A stretch of 64,000 bases of DNA, from NCBI RefSeq assembly GCF_963966145.1, contig NC_091046.1, positions 26,660,001 to 26,724,000 of the forward strand, given 5' to 3'. This document shows positions 32,754 to 44,384 of this stretch, piece by piece (the stretch's first letter is position 1; each line of letters begins with the position of its first letter). The position numbers and the translations under genes are program-made. The stretch is from Tenebrio molitor (taxonomy: Eukaryota; Arthropoda; Insecta; Coleoptera; Tenebrionidae). The notes beneath the pieces are model-generated. The model saw only the letters and a program-made list of their open reading frames with translations. It was not told the origin of the DNA and did no database searches.

Positions 32754-34257
32754 CACTGACCACCAAAATTAACGCATCACTTGTATTTTTACGGTTTTTT
32801 TGAAAAGTTTTACTTTAAAGCAGAAAATTGTTATACACACTGAAAATAGAGGAAAAACACGGATCATTCTACAAGAGTAATTAAAATTTCCAGACACTGT
32901 GTACAAAAATGAGCAAAAATATCGTTTTTGCTCAATTTTTAAATTTACTCGAAAATAATTTTTTAGTAACAGTTGAAAAATTGAATCAGGATTGACATCA
33001 ATCTTCATTTACTTTTAACATGGGTGATGTTAGGAACAACTTCGCATTTAAAAAGTCCGTGCAAGTGGTTTTGTTAGCTCAGAATTAAGAGAGTCGGAGG
33101 ACTATAGCATATCACTTTGGTATGAACCAATCTACCGTATCTAAAGTTCCAAGAAGACATCGGGAGACTGGACGGCACACAAGGAGGCGGGGACAAGGCC
33201 GAAAACGGATCACAACACCTAACCAGGACCAATACTTAAGGTTAATAAGCATTAGAGAAGGGTTTCTCACTGCTCTCCGACTTCAAGATTGCATGTTAGA
33301 AAATATGCACTCCGCCTGGGTGAAAATACTGTTAGAAAATTACTAAAGGAGGATCAGATACATCCGAGAAGACCAGCCACTGGATCCAAGTTAACTGCAG
33401 CTCTTCGGAGGGCCCGTTTAAGCTTTGCATTAGAACATGTCAATTGGGTCGAACAAGATTGGCGCAAAGTTTTGGCCTTCGATTAATCCAGGTTCTGTCT
33501 ATACAAGTCTGACGGACAGGTAATAGTGTATAGACGACCTGGTGAGTGATGTGCGCAGTGTAATTTCGTTACTAAAGAGAGTTTTGGGGGAGGGTCAATA
33601 ATGGTATGGATAGGAATATCTTTAGACGTTGCTACAGAGCTTGTGGTTTTACATAGACGCAATTTAAATGCACATCGATATACCACGAACATCTTGGAAC
33701 TTGTTGTTGTACTTTATGCCCCATTCGTAGGGCAAGACTTCATTTATATGCACAATAATAGACGGCCACATATTGCAAGGGTAATTTCCGACTAATTTAG
33801 GACTATTGAAATATCAGTTATGAAGTGGCCAGCACGTAACCCTGGCCTCAACTCAATCGAACACTTATGGGATAATATGGAAAAACTCTTACAGTCAGCT
33901 AACAAGAGCACTTCCGGATATTTGGTAAAATATGGGCTAAAATCATAACAGAAACCTCATTTTTAACATGCCACTACGTTATTGAGCTACAATTAATGCT
34001 AGAGGGGACAATACAAGATTTCAGGAAAATAATCTTTAAATTTCGATGGTTTTTTCGATTTTTCATTTTTACTCGTGATGTTACCTTTTCGAATTTTTGT
34101 ATTTTTTTTACATTTATGTGCTCTTTTGTAAGAAAATGTGTTGAAAATATTTCCCATGGTTCAGCTGTTATTGTTGTTAACATATTTTTTTAAATATTTT
34201 AAAACTTACTTTTTAATTAAAAAAATCAATGTGAAGCGTTAATTTTGGAGTTCGGTG
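32754..34257 (+). mobile_element. Tc1-like transposon, dead
   Basis: Termini CACTGACCACCAAAATTAAC and the imperfect complement ending CGGTG at 34257 are flanked by TA (32752-32753, 34258-34259). It holds one degenerate transposase. Confidence 0.8.
33020..33935 (+). pseudogene. Tc1-like transposase, multiply disrupted
   Basis: From the ATG at 33020 a paired-like HTH is recognisable (FGMNQSTVSKVPRRHRETG) after an early stop, followed by a GRKR linker (GQGRKRITTP), a second HTH (RLGENTVRKLLKED) and the DDE core. The first catalytic position is destroyed: a stop follows VLAFD. GGGSIMVWIGIS near 33590 is intact, the second motif reads MHNNRRPHIAR with Asn instead of Asp, and SIEHLWDN near 33860 keeps the third acidic residue. 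Several stops and frame changes are present. Inactive. Confidence 0.8.
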
Positions 34258-34266
34258 TAGTTATTT

Positions 34267-34383
34267 ATGATGTAAGTGTTAAAAGTGAGATTTTATTTTG
34301 TAAATGGGGTAGATTGGGAAACGAGCGCAGCGAGTTGACGAACCCTACGAACAAAATAAAATCACTTTTAACACGTCCATCAT
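34267..34383. repeat. Fold-back repeat around GAGCGCAGCGAG
   Basis: GTTAAAAGTGAGATTTTATT and AATAAAATCACTTTTAAC pair across a ~50-base centre containing GAGCGCAGCGAGTTGACG. Further GTGTTAAAAG strings occur at 34698-34735, so this may be one end of a larger degraded repeat. Confidence 0.5.
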
Positions 34384-35413
34384 ACATCTAATTTTTATAC
34401 AATTGGTTTGCATTGCATTTAAAAACGCAGTCGTATTTTTGATGTTTATTTTAATTTCTGCGGCAAAAATCAGGTAGCTAGTTTTCTATTGACATTTGTT
34501 TATTAGAAACGTCAAAAAAGTTTTCATTACGTTTTGTAAAACACTTTCAATTCCACATTATTGCATTCGTAAACATGAAATGCAAAGAAAACGACGTTAA
34601 CGATGCCTATATCGACGACAGATTTCCCGCAGATATTGAAAAAGCGGCAAATAGAGCCACTTTAACATTTATAAATAAATAAAAAATAACTAGTGTTAAA
34701 AGTTTTTTTTTACTAGTGTTAAAAATACTTTTAACACGGTAAGTTATAAAGAGCAATTTTTAATCACATTAGCTTCCACTAAAAACGTCACTTTTAATGT
34801 CAGTTGTATAAAAAAGCATTAGTTACACATCATTTGGATTTTGACATGACAAAAAAGTGATGGCTAGTTTTTATCGCCGGCCATTGTACAATGTTTCTAT
34901 CGAATTATGTTTTGTTTGAAATGTTGCCATTTTATATGCAATAAATCAAGGCGGTCTCTATTTTAACAGGCCAGGACACTGGATGTGTTGCCAAATTTCT
35001 TAGTTGGCCATTCCATAGCATCCTGAGTTTCAAAAATATTGGCACTTCTATAGAAAGGCGGTTCATTGAAAAATCATTTTGACAAGACAATTAATTGTGC
35101 AATTAATTTCAGTAATTGAAAAAATAAACATGCCACACAAATTTTGGGTACTCAATTGCAAGTCAAATTATGCTTCAAGCAAGTCTTCCTAAGTGAGCGT
35201 TTTCAAATTCCCATCGAAGAAGATTAGAATGCAAGAATGAATGCGGATTTTGGAACTAGAAAACTGGCGCGTGAGGTCTTTGTTGCACGTTCCATTACGT
35301 CTAAAATCCATTTTAAATTATAAACCTGTATTGGTGGTAGCGTCCATACACCCGAGTGGGTAGCTTTTGCAGTTCTTATTTATTTTTAACAATTCATACT
35401 GCACCTTTATTAG
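34384..35413. other. Intergenic stretch, no gene recognised
   Basis: AT-rich, no open frame over 60 codons. It contains scattered TTTTAACAC strings and a short segment around CCATTCCATAGCA that recalls inverted sequence near 17210. Confidence 0.4.
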
Positions 35414-36969
35414 TAGGGCCCGGATTTTAGGCAATTAAAAAGTCGGAAATAGGTGCCTAAAATAGTCCCTTAAACTACTGCAAATAGTCCCTTAAAAACT
35501 GAAAATAAGCCATACTAGGTCCTTAAAGTTGTGGTTAATTAAATTAAAAAATGTGTTTTTAAAGTTTTAAGTAGGTACACACAACAAGATATTTACTAAT
35601 TATTTTTTATTAATTAATATACAATACTACAAGTTTGTTAGTTATTTACATTGTTACGTATTTACATTGCATACAAGATATTGCTCTAAATTTTCTACTT
35701 TAAAACATTGTCGGTTATCCACCAAAATGGACTTATATTTTGAAAAACTTCTTTCTACCTCGCAAGAGGTAATGGGCGCAAATTTGTAATAAATTTCTTC
35801 CATTTTGGTGTCATGTTCCGGCACATCTTCACCTCTAAAAATTCTTGCCAATTCTAGAAGAAATTTGTATCCAGGATTTTTTTCAGTAACATCTTCAAGT
35901 TTTTTTAATGCTACTGCTGCTACAGGGCCTGGAGATTTTTTTAGGGAGGTAAATACGTTTTCAACAATTTTGATTGAATCGGTTAAAGGTAACCCATTTT
36001 TTTCCAATTGAGTAATACTTTCGCAGATTATTTTAAAATTACTGCGAACATAAATTAATTGGTTTTTTATTCCGGGTTTCTTCATTATAGACTGTGCTTT
36101 TTGAATAGCAACAGCAGAACTTCCATCAAAGGACATGACAACCTGTGAGTAGTTAAAAACAGTTTAACAATCAATTAATTTGCTTATCTTTTATATACTT
36201 ACTTCTTTAATGGAATCAAAGTGTTCGCTGTAAAACATAGCAGCCTGAAGCCATGTTCCCCATCGTGTTAAAATTGGCTGTGGAGGCAGTGGCATTTCTT
36301 TTAGTTTTTCTTTGTACATTTCAACTCTCAAAGGTGCCTTAACGAAAATTTTTTTCACGTTCGAAATTAAATTATCCACATCTTCATATTGATAGCGAAT
36401 TTTTTCAGCCACTAGATTTAAAGCATGCGCTAAGCATGTGACATGCACAATTTTTGGATAAAACACCTTAAGGTGTCTACCAGATTTTATCATATATGGT
36501 GCTCCATCCGTTACAAACAAAAGAAACTTTTCAGCAACAACTCTGGTACTCCACAAGATTTCTACGCATAGAAATTTTAAATCAAAATAAATTTAAAAAA
36601 GTGAAAAACCCTTACCTAAAGATTGATTTACGAATCTAGCTATTGTCTCATGATTTGTTCTTTCTAATTGTTTAGACGCCAAAAGATAAGATTTTCCAGG
36701 TTCATCTTCTGAAAGTTTCCCAACCAGACAATTCGCCACATATCGCCCAAGTGCATCTGTTGTTTCGTCAACTGAAACCCATATGTTAAAAGGATCCAGC
36801 TCATTCCGAATGCGGTCAATAGTCTAAAAGTGAAAATAATTTTAAATTAAATATTAAAAGATAGTATGTTCATACATCTTTGTAGCATTTTGGTAAATAA
36901 TTTTTCCGTAAAGTAGACTCATCCGGAATTTTTCTACCACAATATTTTGTCAGAAAATTCTGAAACGCA
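35414..36969 (-). mobile_element. hAT transposon copy 2, truncated
   Basis: The left terminus TAGGGCCCGGATTTTAGGCA starts at 35414 and the sequence tracks copy 1 (offset 26,989 bp) almost base for base until 36969, where homology stops abruptly inside exon 2. Confidence 0.9.
35654..36969 (-). pseudogene. hAT transposase, 5'-truncated (copy 2)
   Basis: Exons 5 (35654-36142), 4 (36203-36561) and 3 (36616-36823) match copies 1 and 3, with the same splice borders, the VTDGAPYM and CLAHALNL motifs in exon 4 and SCEVERSFS in exon 5. Exon 2 is cut at 36969 and exon 1, with the zinc finger and start codon, is missing. The exon 3-4 intron carries an in-frame stop as in copy 3, unlike copy 1. It cannot make a full transposase. 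Confidence 0.85.
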
Positions 36970-37262
36970 GTCTCTTTAGAGGCACGCACGATTAATATAC
37001 CAAAATTAAATTTTGAAGCACTAATAAATTGTTGAAAATACATAATTTGTTAGGAACGGTCACCGTCGTCAAGGAATTGATTCCACAGCATTCGATTCTT
37101 TATTGACGATGTCAAATTCTACAATAAAATTAGTCTTGATTTTTAAAAAATTTAATATTTTGGTCAACCGAAAAGTCTAATACAAATGTCGTACGGGAGG
37201 TATTTTCCGGCACTCCAACTAATTATGTCAAAATGTCCTAAAAAATTTTAGTGATGCTCGTA
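36970..37262. other. Junction sequence beyond the hAT truncation
   Basis: AT-rich, no frame or repeat recognised. Confidence 0.4.
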
Positions 37263-37509
37263 CTATTCCGGACACGGAATCTTGGCCAACATTTTTTAGA
37301 CATTTCTAAAAAAAATGATGTAAACCAGTCATTAGTGTCATTAATAAATGACAATTATTAAAAATCACTTTGAAGTTTTCCTTGTGACATCAAAAAAGCA
37401 GGGAAATGGCATTATCGAGTCAAAAGTTGGGTTATATTCAATAAAGTCCAGTTCACACATATTTGTCAGTTAAATGTCAGTCGTGGCCAAGATTCCGTGT
37501 CCGGAATAG
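37263..37509. mobile_element. TA-flanked MITE with 28-bp inverted termini
   Basis: CTATTCCGGACACGGAATCT (continuing TGGCCA) is mirrored at the right end, and TA flanks both sides (37261-37262, 37510-37511). The first bases resemble the MITE at 14709 (CTATGGCGGACA). Confidence 0.82.
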
Positions 37510-37786
37510 TACATGTCGGACGTGTTTTCACAGCGCTCCCAGTATTTTGCGTTATAATCTTGAATAGTTTTATACTTTTCCCTTGAAGTTTAATATCGAT
37601 CTCTTGGTGATACAACGAGGAATCCAGTGCAATTGCTGTTTTTCAGACTTTAGTATTTGTGAGTTTTCTCATTGAACTATCTATTTAGCGGTTTCCGTTC
37701 TGCGACAAACCTTATCGCTAGCGAGATAACTTTTTGTTGCGTTTCGGTATCGGTTGGCGACTAAATATTTGATTGATTTTACAACA

Positions 37787-38468
37787 ATGATTAAAAAGTG
37801 CTGTCACTGCTTTGAAAATATCCTGGATTCAGATCAGTTTACTGGTTGTCATGGCTGTAAATTACAATTACATGTTGACTGTTTAACTTTAATTTTAACC
37901 GTTGTTTTAACGTTTAACTTTTAACCAAGTGTCTTACAGAATAGGCCTGATAGAGAAAAAAGTTTTACCATCATTGCGTTCCAATAATATTAAAAATTTT
38001 TGTAATCGCTGCAATGTGACGATCTCTGCTGTTTCTGAGGTAAAAACCATGATTAACGAATTGAAACAATCATTTGATACCCGTTTAGAAAATTTAGAGT
38101 CTCTGATAAAATCTAATGCTCTTCAGACTTTAGATCAAAAAGAAGATACAATCAATGAATCGGTTGAAAGATCGATACGCTGTTGCAATGTGGTTCTTTA
38201 CAACGTCCCAGAATCTACCTCTGATGACGATTTCAATCTGGCAAACGATATTTTGGAAGTTCTGGATCCATCTCTGGCTGCTATGCCAGATGATATGTCC
38301 AGAATTGGAAACTCAAAAAGTAATAAACCGCGATTATTAAAGATTAGATTCAAGAATGCTGACATGGGCAGATTATGTTTGAGAAAAAAATCAGTGCTCT
38401 TGGGTAACAAAGTTTTTCTAAGATATATATTAGCGATGATAAAACAAAGCAGCAACAATCTTACTTGA
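37787..38468 (+). pseudogene. LINE 2 ORF1, PHD-like finger protein, frameshifted
   Basis: The ATG at 37787 opens a Cys/His cluster, CCHCFENILDSDQF followed by GCHGCKLQLHVDC, resembling the PHD-like fingers of CR1-group ORF1 proteins. A stop and frame change near 37920 separate it from a ~175-residue segment with a probable coiled coil (VKTMINELKQSFDTRLENLE) and an RRM-like stretch (CCNVVLYNVPESTSDDDF). The end is at 38468. The expected role is RNA binding in the retrotransposition complex. Broken by the internal frame change. Confidence 0.65.
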
Positions 38469-38601
38469 AGCAATTACGTGATGAGTTGGCCGACCGCGTT
38501 GGAAAGGGTGAAAATAATTTAACCATAAAATACGTGAACAAGACACCAAAAATAGTAGAGAAAAAAAACGAATCACTGGCAAACCTTTTACTTGTAAAAT
38601 A

Positions 38602-41338
38602 ATGTATACTAATATCGCTTCTCTCATGGCTAAGTTTAATGATTTTTCAATAGCTAACTCTAAACCTAACATAACTGCTTTGACTGAAACATGGCTTAAT
38701 TCTTATATAAGTAATAATATGATTGGATTAAACAACTACAAACTTTTTCGAAAAGATAGAATAAATCGTCTCCGGCAAATTCCTCGAATGCAGTTGCTCG
38801 AAATCAAATGCTCGAAATCAATTGCTCGAAAATGAAATTGCTCGATTGTAACTTTTCTCGAAATACAAGTTCCTCGAACTGCACTTTCTCGAAAATGTTT
38901 TGCTCGAATTTATATGGTCGAAAATGTGTAATTGGAGTGTAATTAGTAATTATTAGTAATTACGGACTAGTCGTAATAAATAATGACATTAATGCCTTCA
39001 AAATATTCGTGTAAAAAAATTTCTCGATTCTGTTATAATGCACTTACTAACCTTATATCCCAATTGCATATTGCATAAACTCATTGTTTTATAAAAAAAA
39101 AAAAACTGTTGCGGCCTTGGAGAAAATAATGGAATCTCAAATCCCTGCACCCGAAGATCTGTAACGGCCTTACCGCAATTACAAATCCCACATCATAAAT
39201 AAAACCAGTCTTCAGATTTTTAATATCGTTTGATTTAATCTAATTCATATTTTTCTTCGGTAATTTCGTTTATAAATTTTAGAAATGAATTCTCTTAGTG
39301 TAAAAATCAGAAGTTAAAAATTTTGTGTAAAACAGTTTTTTTTTTAAATTTATTAAATGCAATACGGATGTGGCCTTTGTAATAACAATCACCGCATTAT
39401 CTATGTATGATAATTAATTACTTTCGAGCAAAACATTTTCGAGAAACTGCCGTTCGAGGAACTTGCAATTCGAGCAATTGACTTTCGAGCAATTCGTCTT
39501 CGAGCAATTGCATTCGAGAAATTTACCTAGATTCAGAATAAATGGCAGAGGAGGAGACGTATGTATATACGTAAATGAAAATCTCATTAAAAAAATAAGT
39601 TTCAGACAACTGTTCTAGATATATCAGTTGAACCGTATGATACGCTCTGGATTAAATTTTCCAGTAATTTATTTTCTTTTGTAACAGCATGCGTTTACAG
39701 ACCTCCACTTAACGCCTCTTCAAATTCAATCGAAAATGATCGTAAATTAATCAATGTTATAGAAGATCAATTTAAAAACCTCTCAAATTTAATAATTGTT
39801 GGAGATTTTAATTATCCCAATATCAAATGGAAAGCAGACTGTTACTCCTCTAGCTCTTTTTCTGATTCACTTTTTACTGATATGTTAAATGATAACAATA
39901 TTTCTCAAGCTGTTTCAGACTTTACACGATTTAGACATAACCAAAAATCCCCTCTATTAGATCTTGCCTTAATATCAGATTGTAATCTTATTTCTAATCT
40001 TAGCATCTCTGATCCCATCGGTTTGTCTGATCATTGCACAATTGAAATAGATTTGCAGGTTATTCTTTACTCTAAATGTAATATTGAGTCTTTTGTTTAT
40101 AAATTTACTGACTATGCATCGCTTTCTAAATGTCTGGATCGAACAGATTGGAGCATCTTATACAATTCTGCTGACGTCGAGGAACAATGAAATTTTTTTC
40201 TAAATACGGTTAACAGTTTAACCACCAAAAACACAAAAACAGTAGTAAGTAAACGTTTATTTATGAAACCTTGGATTACAAACGAGCTGCTTAACAAAGT
40301 AAATTTAAAGAAAAAACTCTGGAATAAATTTAAACAAAGTAAGAATAACAATGATTATAATATTCACCGAAAATTTTCAAACAATTTGAGCTTTGAAATA
40401 AGAAATGCAAGAAGTAAATACCAAGCTAAACTACTTAAAAAACCTCAATCATTCTACTCGTATGTTCGAAAACATACCTCCTCAAAAGTAGCTATACCTA
40501 TCATTCGAAACAAAGACAACGTGTTGTGCTCTAATTTTACAGAAACAGCAAATGCATTTGCAGATTTTTTCGCATCTGTTTACTCATCAGACTCAACTGT
40601 ATCGCTGCCTAATATCAGTAGTTTCAAATATAAGAATTTATTAACTGACTTAAGTATAACTAAAGAGACGGTTAGACAACAAATTAACAACTTGTCTGAA
40701 AATGTAGCTCCTGATCCGGATAAATTAATTTCTAAAGTTTTAAAAACAAACTGCGAGCAAATTTTGGAACCATTAACAAAAATACTGCAAACGTCATTTC
40801 TCACTGGTAGACTTCCCAAACTGTGGCGACAAGCTATAGTTACTCCAATTTTTAAAAAAGGTGACAAACTCGATGTCAGCAACTATCGACCATTAGCTTG
40901 ACTTGCCTTGTTTGTAAGTTACTAGAAAGAATAATAACTCATTATTTGCTTCAGCATTTTCATGATAACAATCATATTCCAACTTACTAGCACGGATTCC
41001 TGCCTAATCGATCCGTTATCACTAATCTTGTATCTTCACTTAATAGTTGGACTAAGATCTTGGATCAAAAAGGCTCTCTTGATGTCGTATATTTAGACTT
41101 TAGCAAGGCGTTTGACAAAGTTTTCCACATCCTGTTGCTGCACAAATTGCAAGCTCTTGGTGTGAGGGGTAGATGCATTGAATGGATAAAAGCGTTTTTG
41201 TCGGCGAGAACATTTGTGGTTCGTGTTGGTAGTCATTTTTCTTTTGAAAAGAGTGTTGCCAGCGGCGTTCCCCAAGGCTCAGTTTTAGGTTCAATATTAT
41301 TCCTTGCTTATACGACTGACAAGGGGAATCATGACTAA
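38602..41338 (+). pseudogene. LINE 2 ORF2, endonuclease plus partial RT, interrupted
   Basis: The endonuclease starts at 38602 with MYTNIASLMAKFNDF and ALTETWLNS, is split at 38767 by an inserted element, and resumes at 39544 (NGRGGDVCIYVNE), later VGDFNYPNIKW near 39800 and LSDHC near 40025. A stop ends a frame at 40188. The RT resumes at about 40263: TPIFKKGDKLDVSNYRPLA near 40850, then several stops, then DFSKAFDKV near 41096 and SGVPQGSVLGSILFLAY near 41262. The last frame ends at 41338 in unrelated sequence. The RT catalytic YADD motif is missing. Confidence 0.78.
38767..39534. mobile_element. CTCGAA-repeat element with 9-bp target duplication
   Basis: AGAATAAAT flanks both sides (38758-38766, 39535-39543), and removing the element rejoins the LINE reading frame. 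The left end carries about ten TNCTCGAA units at 12-16-bp spacing (38783-38920); the right end carries seven inverted units (TTCGAG, 39423-39513). The inner ends GGCAAATTCCTCGAATGC and GGTAAATTTCTCGAATGC (complement) match while the outermost 7 bases do not. The AT-rich core is non-coding. Confidence 0.82.
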
Positions 41339-42945
41339 AATTTGAATATACCAGCCTCCGCTTTAGTTCATCCGACAATACTGATTAATTAAATTTTACG
41401 TCTTAACTGCTTAATCAAAAATTGCGTAAAAGGTTTGCCTCCGCAATTTAACTTAATTTAATAATAATAATAATAATAATAATTAGCCACTCGGCTGCGC
41501 CATCGCCATCGCCGAAACCAGTTGTCGCGCCGGAAAATTCACCTCCCGTACTCTAATGTAAATAACTATTACAGTGGCCACAACCGATTTCACTGTATGA
41601 AATTTCAGTCGATTGTGTTACGAAATGATTATTGTACATATGAGCATGCCACATCCAGGACGACGACATGACGCTTTTGTTTTAAAAGATACTCCTAGAA
41701 CAATTACGTTTATATTGTTCTCCATATTGCATTTATGGGGATGAAGGATACCCTTTAAAAAAGCACAACAGAATTTTATTATTATCAAATGTCCCAAATT
41801 CGTCAATGTGTGGAGCGGAGTTTCGGCAAAATTGTGCAACAGTTCTTGGATTTCAATTATTTTCACTGCTGCATCCCTTAGTTGTTTCGGTAATATTAAA
41901 TCTTCTCTTCGTGGTCTACCCACTGAATTTTTCTGTTTATTTGATTTATTAGACTCGGCGATTTTCTATAATTATTCCACACAAGCATTAGTTCTCTCAT
42001 ATGGTCGCCCCATTGGGTTAGAAGCGTGGAGGTAGATACTATTAACAGGAGGGAGCACTATTTGAAAAAAGTGGAAATGCCGCGTAAATCGGCACTGCTA
42101 TAAAGTGGTACTAAATACAGAGCGCAACATGTTCCTTTCCAGTGGCGTTTTCCACCCACTTTGCAATTCTGCTGATTACAAAAAGTTGAACAATAACAAA
42201 CAAATAATAGCAACAAAGATAATAAAACAACACCCAACCAAAAACGGAGAAAATTCACGCCGGAACCACTCACATGTAAAGCCGAGACTAAAATGGCTGA
42301 AATGCCCAAATTCCCCAATTACCCCCTGTTGACACGCCACTGGAAAGATCCCAACAGAGGGCCAACTGTGTCACTAACGCTGGCGAGTAGTTTGAAAAGA
42401 GTCATAAAGTTGTACTAGAGAGTGGCCAACTGATACCGCATCTAAAGCATTGACTGTATAGGGAATGCTGCGTCCTGACTAATACTACGTCCATGGTTAG
42501 AAGTCTCTCCTTACCAGATTCAGTTGCTTCTTCTGAGTCATATTTACGGTATTTGGCCATTTGTTCTTTCAGAAATGGTAAACTGCTGTCTGTAAACCTA
42601 TCAAGGTAGTCATAATAATATATTATATCATTAAGTGTGGAAGTGTCTCTTTTTGTGCTAAGCCGAGAGATTGAAGACCGAAACGCAGCTGAGGTTGACA
42701 ACTGGGCGAAGCACAAAAAGAGCTTCTATTCTGAATGATATATACTATTTTATCTTCAAACGGATCACAAAAAAAAAATTGGACATGAACTCATTTATTT
42801 TTCGCACAATCGTGTGGTTATAGCTAGTTACCATTCTTGTTGACACATTCCGTAAGTTGAACTTACAGCCCTAATGCGGTAAGTAAATTAATGACACAAC
42901 TAAGCAATCAATATACTATATTATTAACTCTATATGACAAATACA
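41339..42945. other. Long stretch without a supported gene
   Basis: It contains a (TAA)n tract, a short GC-richer patch (41490-41540) and a 14-base inverted pair (42134-42148 and 42334-42347, CTTTCCAGTGGCGT). Minus-strand frames at 41618-41923 (starting GRPRREDLILPKQLRDA) and 42402-42716 are open for ~100 codons but match no family I recognise. The plus strand near 41645 reads HPGRRHDAFVLKD, which faintly recalls Harbinger nucleases; neither is strong enough to call. Confidence 0.4.
41460..41484 (+). repeat. (TAA)n microsatellite
   Basis: About eight AAT/TAA units. It could be the tail of a severely 5'-truncated LINE, but no coding sequence is attached. Confidence 0.6.
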
Positions 42946-44068
42946 CTATTGTTTGAAATTAAATGTACAAGGCACACCATAATAAATCGATGTAACGTCA
43001 TTCCCCCTGTCTCTGTTTGTAGAAATACTGTCCGAAATATTTGAAGGCACTGAGGTAGGCGCAGAAGACGTAGATGCAACGTTTGTAGCGCTGTTTGTGT
43101 GCAAAATCTTCGCAGCAAACTCCATTTTTGTTGATAATAATGAATCTGCTACATATCCCTCCGCGACCCCAGAGGACCTGTAAATACACTTTCTCTTAGA
43201 AAATAAATGTATATTATTTTTATTAAGAAAACCTCCAGCCTCCGTGACGTTTGAGTGCCATCACATCCACTCCAGTGCCTGCCAACAAAGTAGCCGATGT
43301 TCTGCGAAAGGCATGTCCTGTGTATGATTTAGGATCTTCGAGTTTTAAATATTCCGCAATTTTTTGAGGAATTTGACCCATGGTATTTATCCCCACAACT
43401 TGATTCACACACTTTCCTTGTCGAACTGCGTAGAAAAATGTGTTAGTGTCTGTTTTTTTGGGCCTTAACAGAGAATATTTTCTGATACTCGTAATATTAG
43501 AAAAATTAACAGCTTCATCAGGGTTGTCGATAATAGTACAAGATCGACGGATATTTGTTTTTGTGACAATTATCATGGTACCTTTATCGGTAATGTTATC
43601 CACTGTCATTTTATGTAGTTCGTCTCGTCGAAGGGCCCCAGCAATGCCCATTATCATAACCGCTTTCATTAAAATGTAGTCGTTGGGGGCTTCCAACAAG
43701 AACTTGTTCATTTCTTGTCTGCTAAAAACGTTAGATTTTTTTGAATAATGTCCAGGAATGTTCAGAAATGCGACCAACTTGTTAAATTTGGATATATCCG
43801 TGCCATCGTGTAGATTTATCGTACTCCTGAGCATGGAATTTTCTGCCCATAAACTACCGGGAGATTTCAATTTTGAAGTTCTTTGAACAAAATACGCCAA
43901 CAGAGATTTTTCCGTTATTGCTGCTCCTTTTTCATCTAACCAGTCTTTAAAAATCTCATATGTTTTATCGTACCTTTCTTTTGATTTTGAGGGAATCAAA
44001 AAATGATAACCCGTTTGATACGCTTCCTCAATTTCGCTCTTTATATCGAAATTCTCTTCTTCAGCCAT
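42946..44068 (-). CDS. Tyrosine recombinase, two exons, intact 355-residue frame
   Basis: Exon 1 (44068-43233, 836 nt) and exon 2 (43177-42946, 232 nt) join across a 55-bp GT-AG intron to give exactly 356 codons including the stop. Seen: an N-terminal helical core-binding region (residues ~20-120), GALRRDELHKM (first Arg), TGHAFRRTSATLLAGTG (His-x-x-Arg), LKRHGGW (second His) and, across the splice, SSGVAEGYVADS with the candidate nucleophile Tyr, then a Ser/Thr-rich tail. All five R-H-R-H-Y positions are present. Size and fold fit single-gene YR elements of insects (Crypton-like) rather than a DIRS element, since no RT is adjacent. Element ends were not found. A broken relative lies at 32.1-32.6 kb. 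Confidence 0.75.
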
Positions 44069-44102
44069 TGTATAAGTTGACAATTGTCGGACTTCGTCTC
44101 GA

Positions 44103-44160
44103 TTTTTCAAACTCTTCCTCGATTTTGTTATAATGCACTTACTAACCTAATATTCCAATA
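44103..44160. repeat. Relic shared with the core of the CTCGAA-repeat element
   Basis: GTTATAATGCACTTACTAAC and flanking bases, preceded by TCCTCGATT, match 39015-39065 inside the CTCGAA-repeat element. Here the segment abuts the 5' side of the recombinase gene. Confidence 0.65.
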
Positions 44161-44208
44161 TATTATTTTTTTCCTGCAGTTACCTACATTAATATTGCAA
44201 ATTTCAGA

Positions 44209-44384
44209 TTTTAAGAGCCCGATTTCAAGTCAGGGTGACAAATAGGTGATGTAGCGCAAATGTGTAGCTATCTTTGTCCTACACATTAATTACCAATATG
44301 CGTCATCTTTCTCAAACTTGCAATTTTGTGCCGTTACCATGACAATACAAGTTGCAAGTCAACTTGAAATCGGCCTCTAAGGGA
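44209..44384. mobile_element. Small MITE
   Basis: TTAAGAGCCCGATTTCAAGT near 44213 and ACTTGAAATCGGCCTCTAA near 44362 form imperfect inverted ends of ~22 bp. Non-coding. Confidence 0.55.

Larger units (their letters stand above)
37540..41320 (+). mobile_element. Non-LTR retrotransposon (LINE 2 of window), CR1-like, 3'-truncated
   Basis: ORF1 with a Cys/His finger and ORF2 endonuclease-RT are recognisable in order. The element stops inside the RT just after the VPQGSVLG block (about 41305-41320), so the YxDD motif, thumb and 3' UTR are missing. A 768-bp element interrupts the endonuclease at 38767-39534. Confidence 0.78.

Noticed and set aside
38783..39513. CRISPR-like or satellite array (CTCGAA units)
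   Set aside because: Units are short, irregular, inverted between the two ends and lie inside an element with a target duplication in a eukaryotic context; no spacers.
41618..41923. 101-codon minus-strand frame (GRPRREDLILPKQL) as a gene, or the plus-strand HPGRRHDAF as a Harbinger relic
   Set aside because: Each is suggestive only over a few residues; neither has enough conserved motifs.
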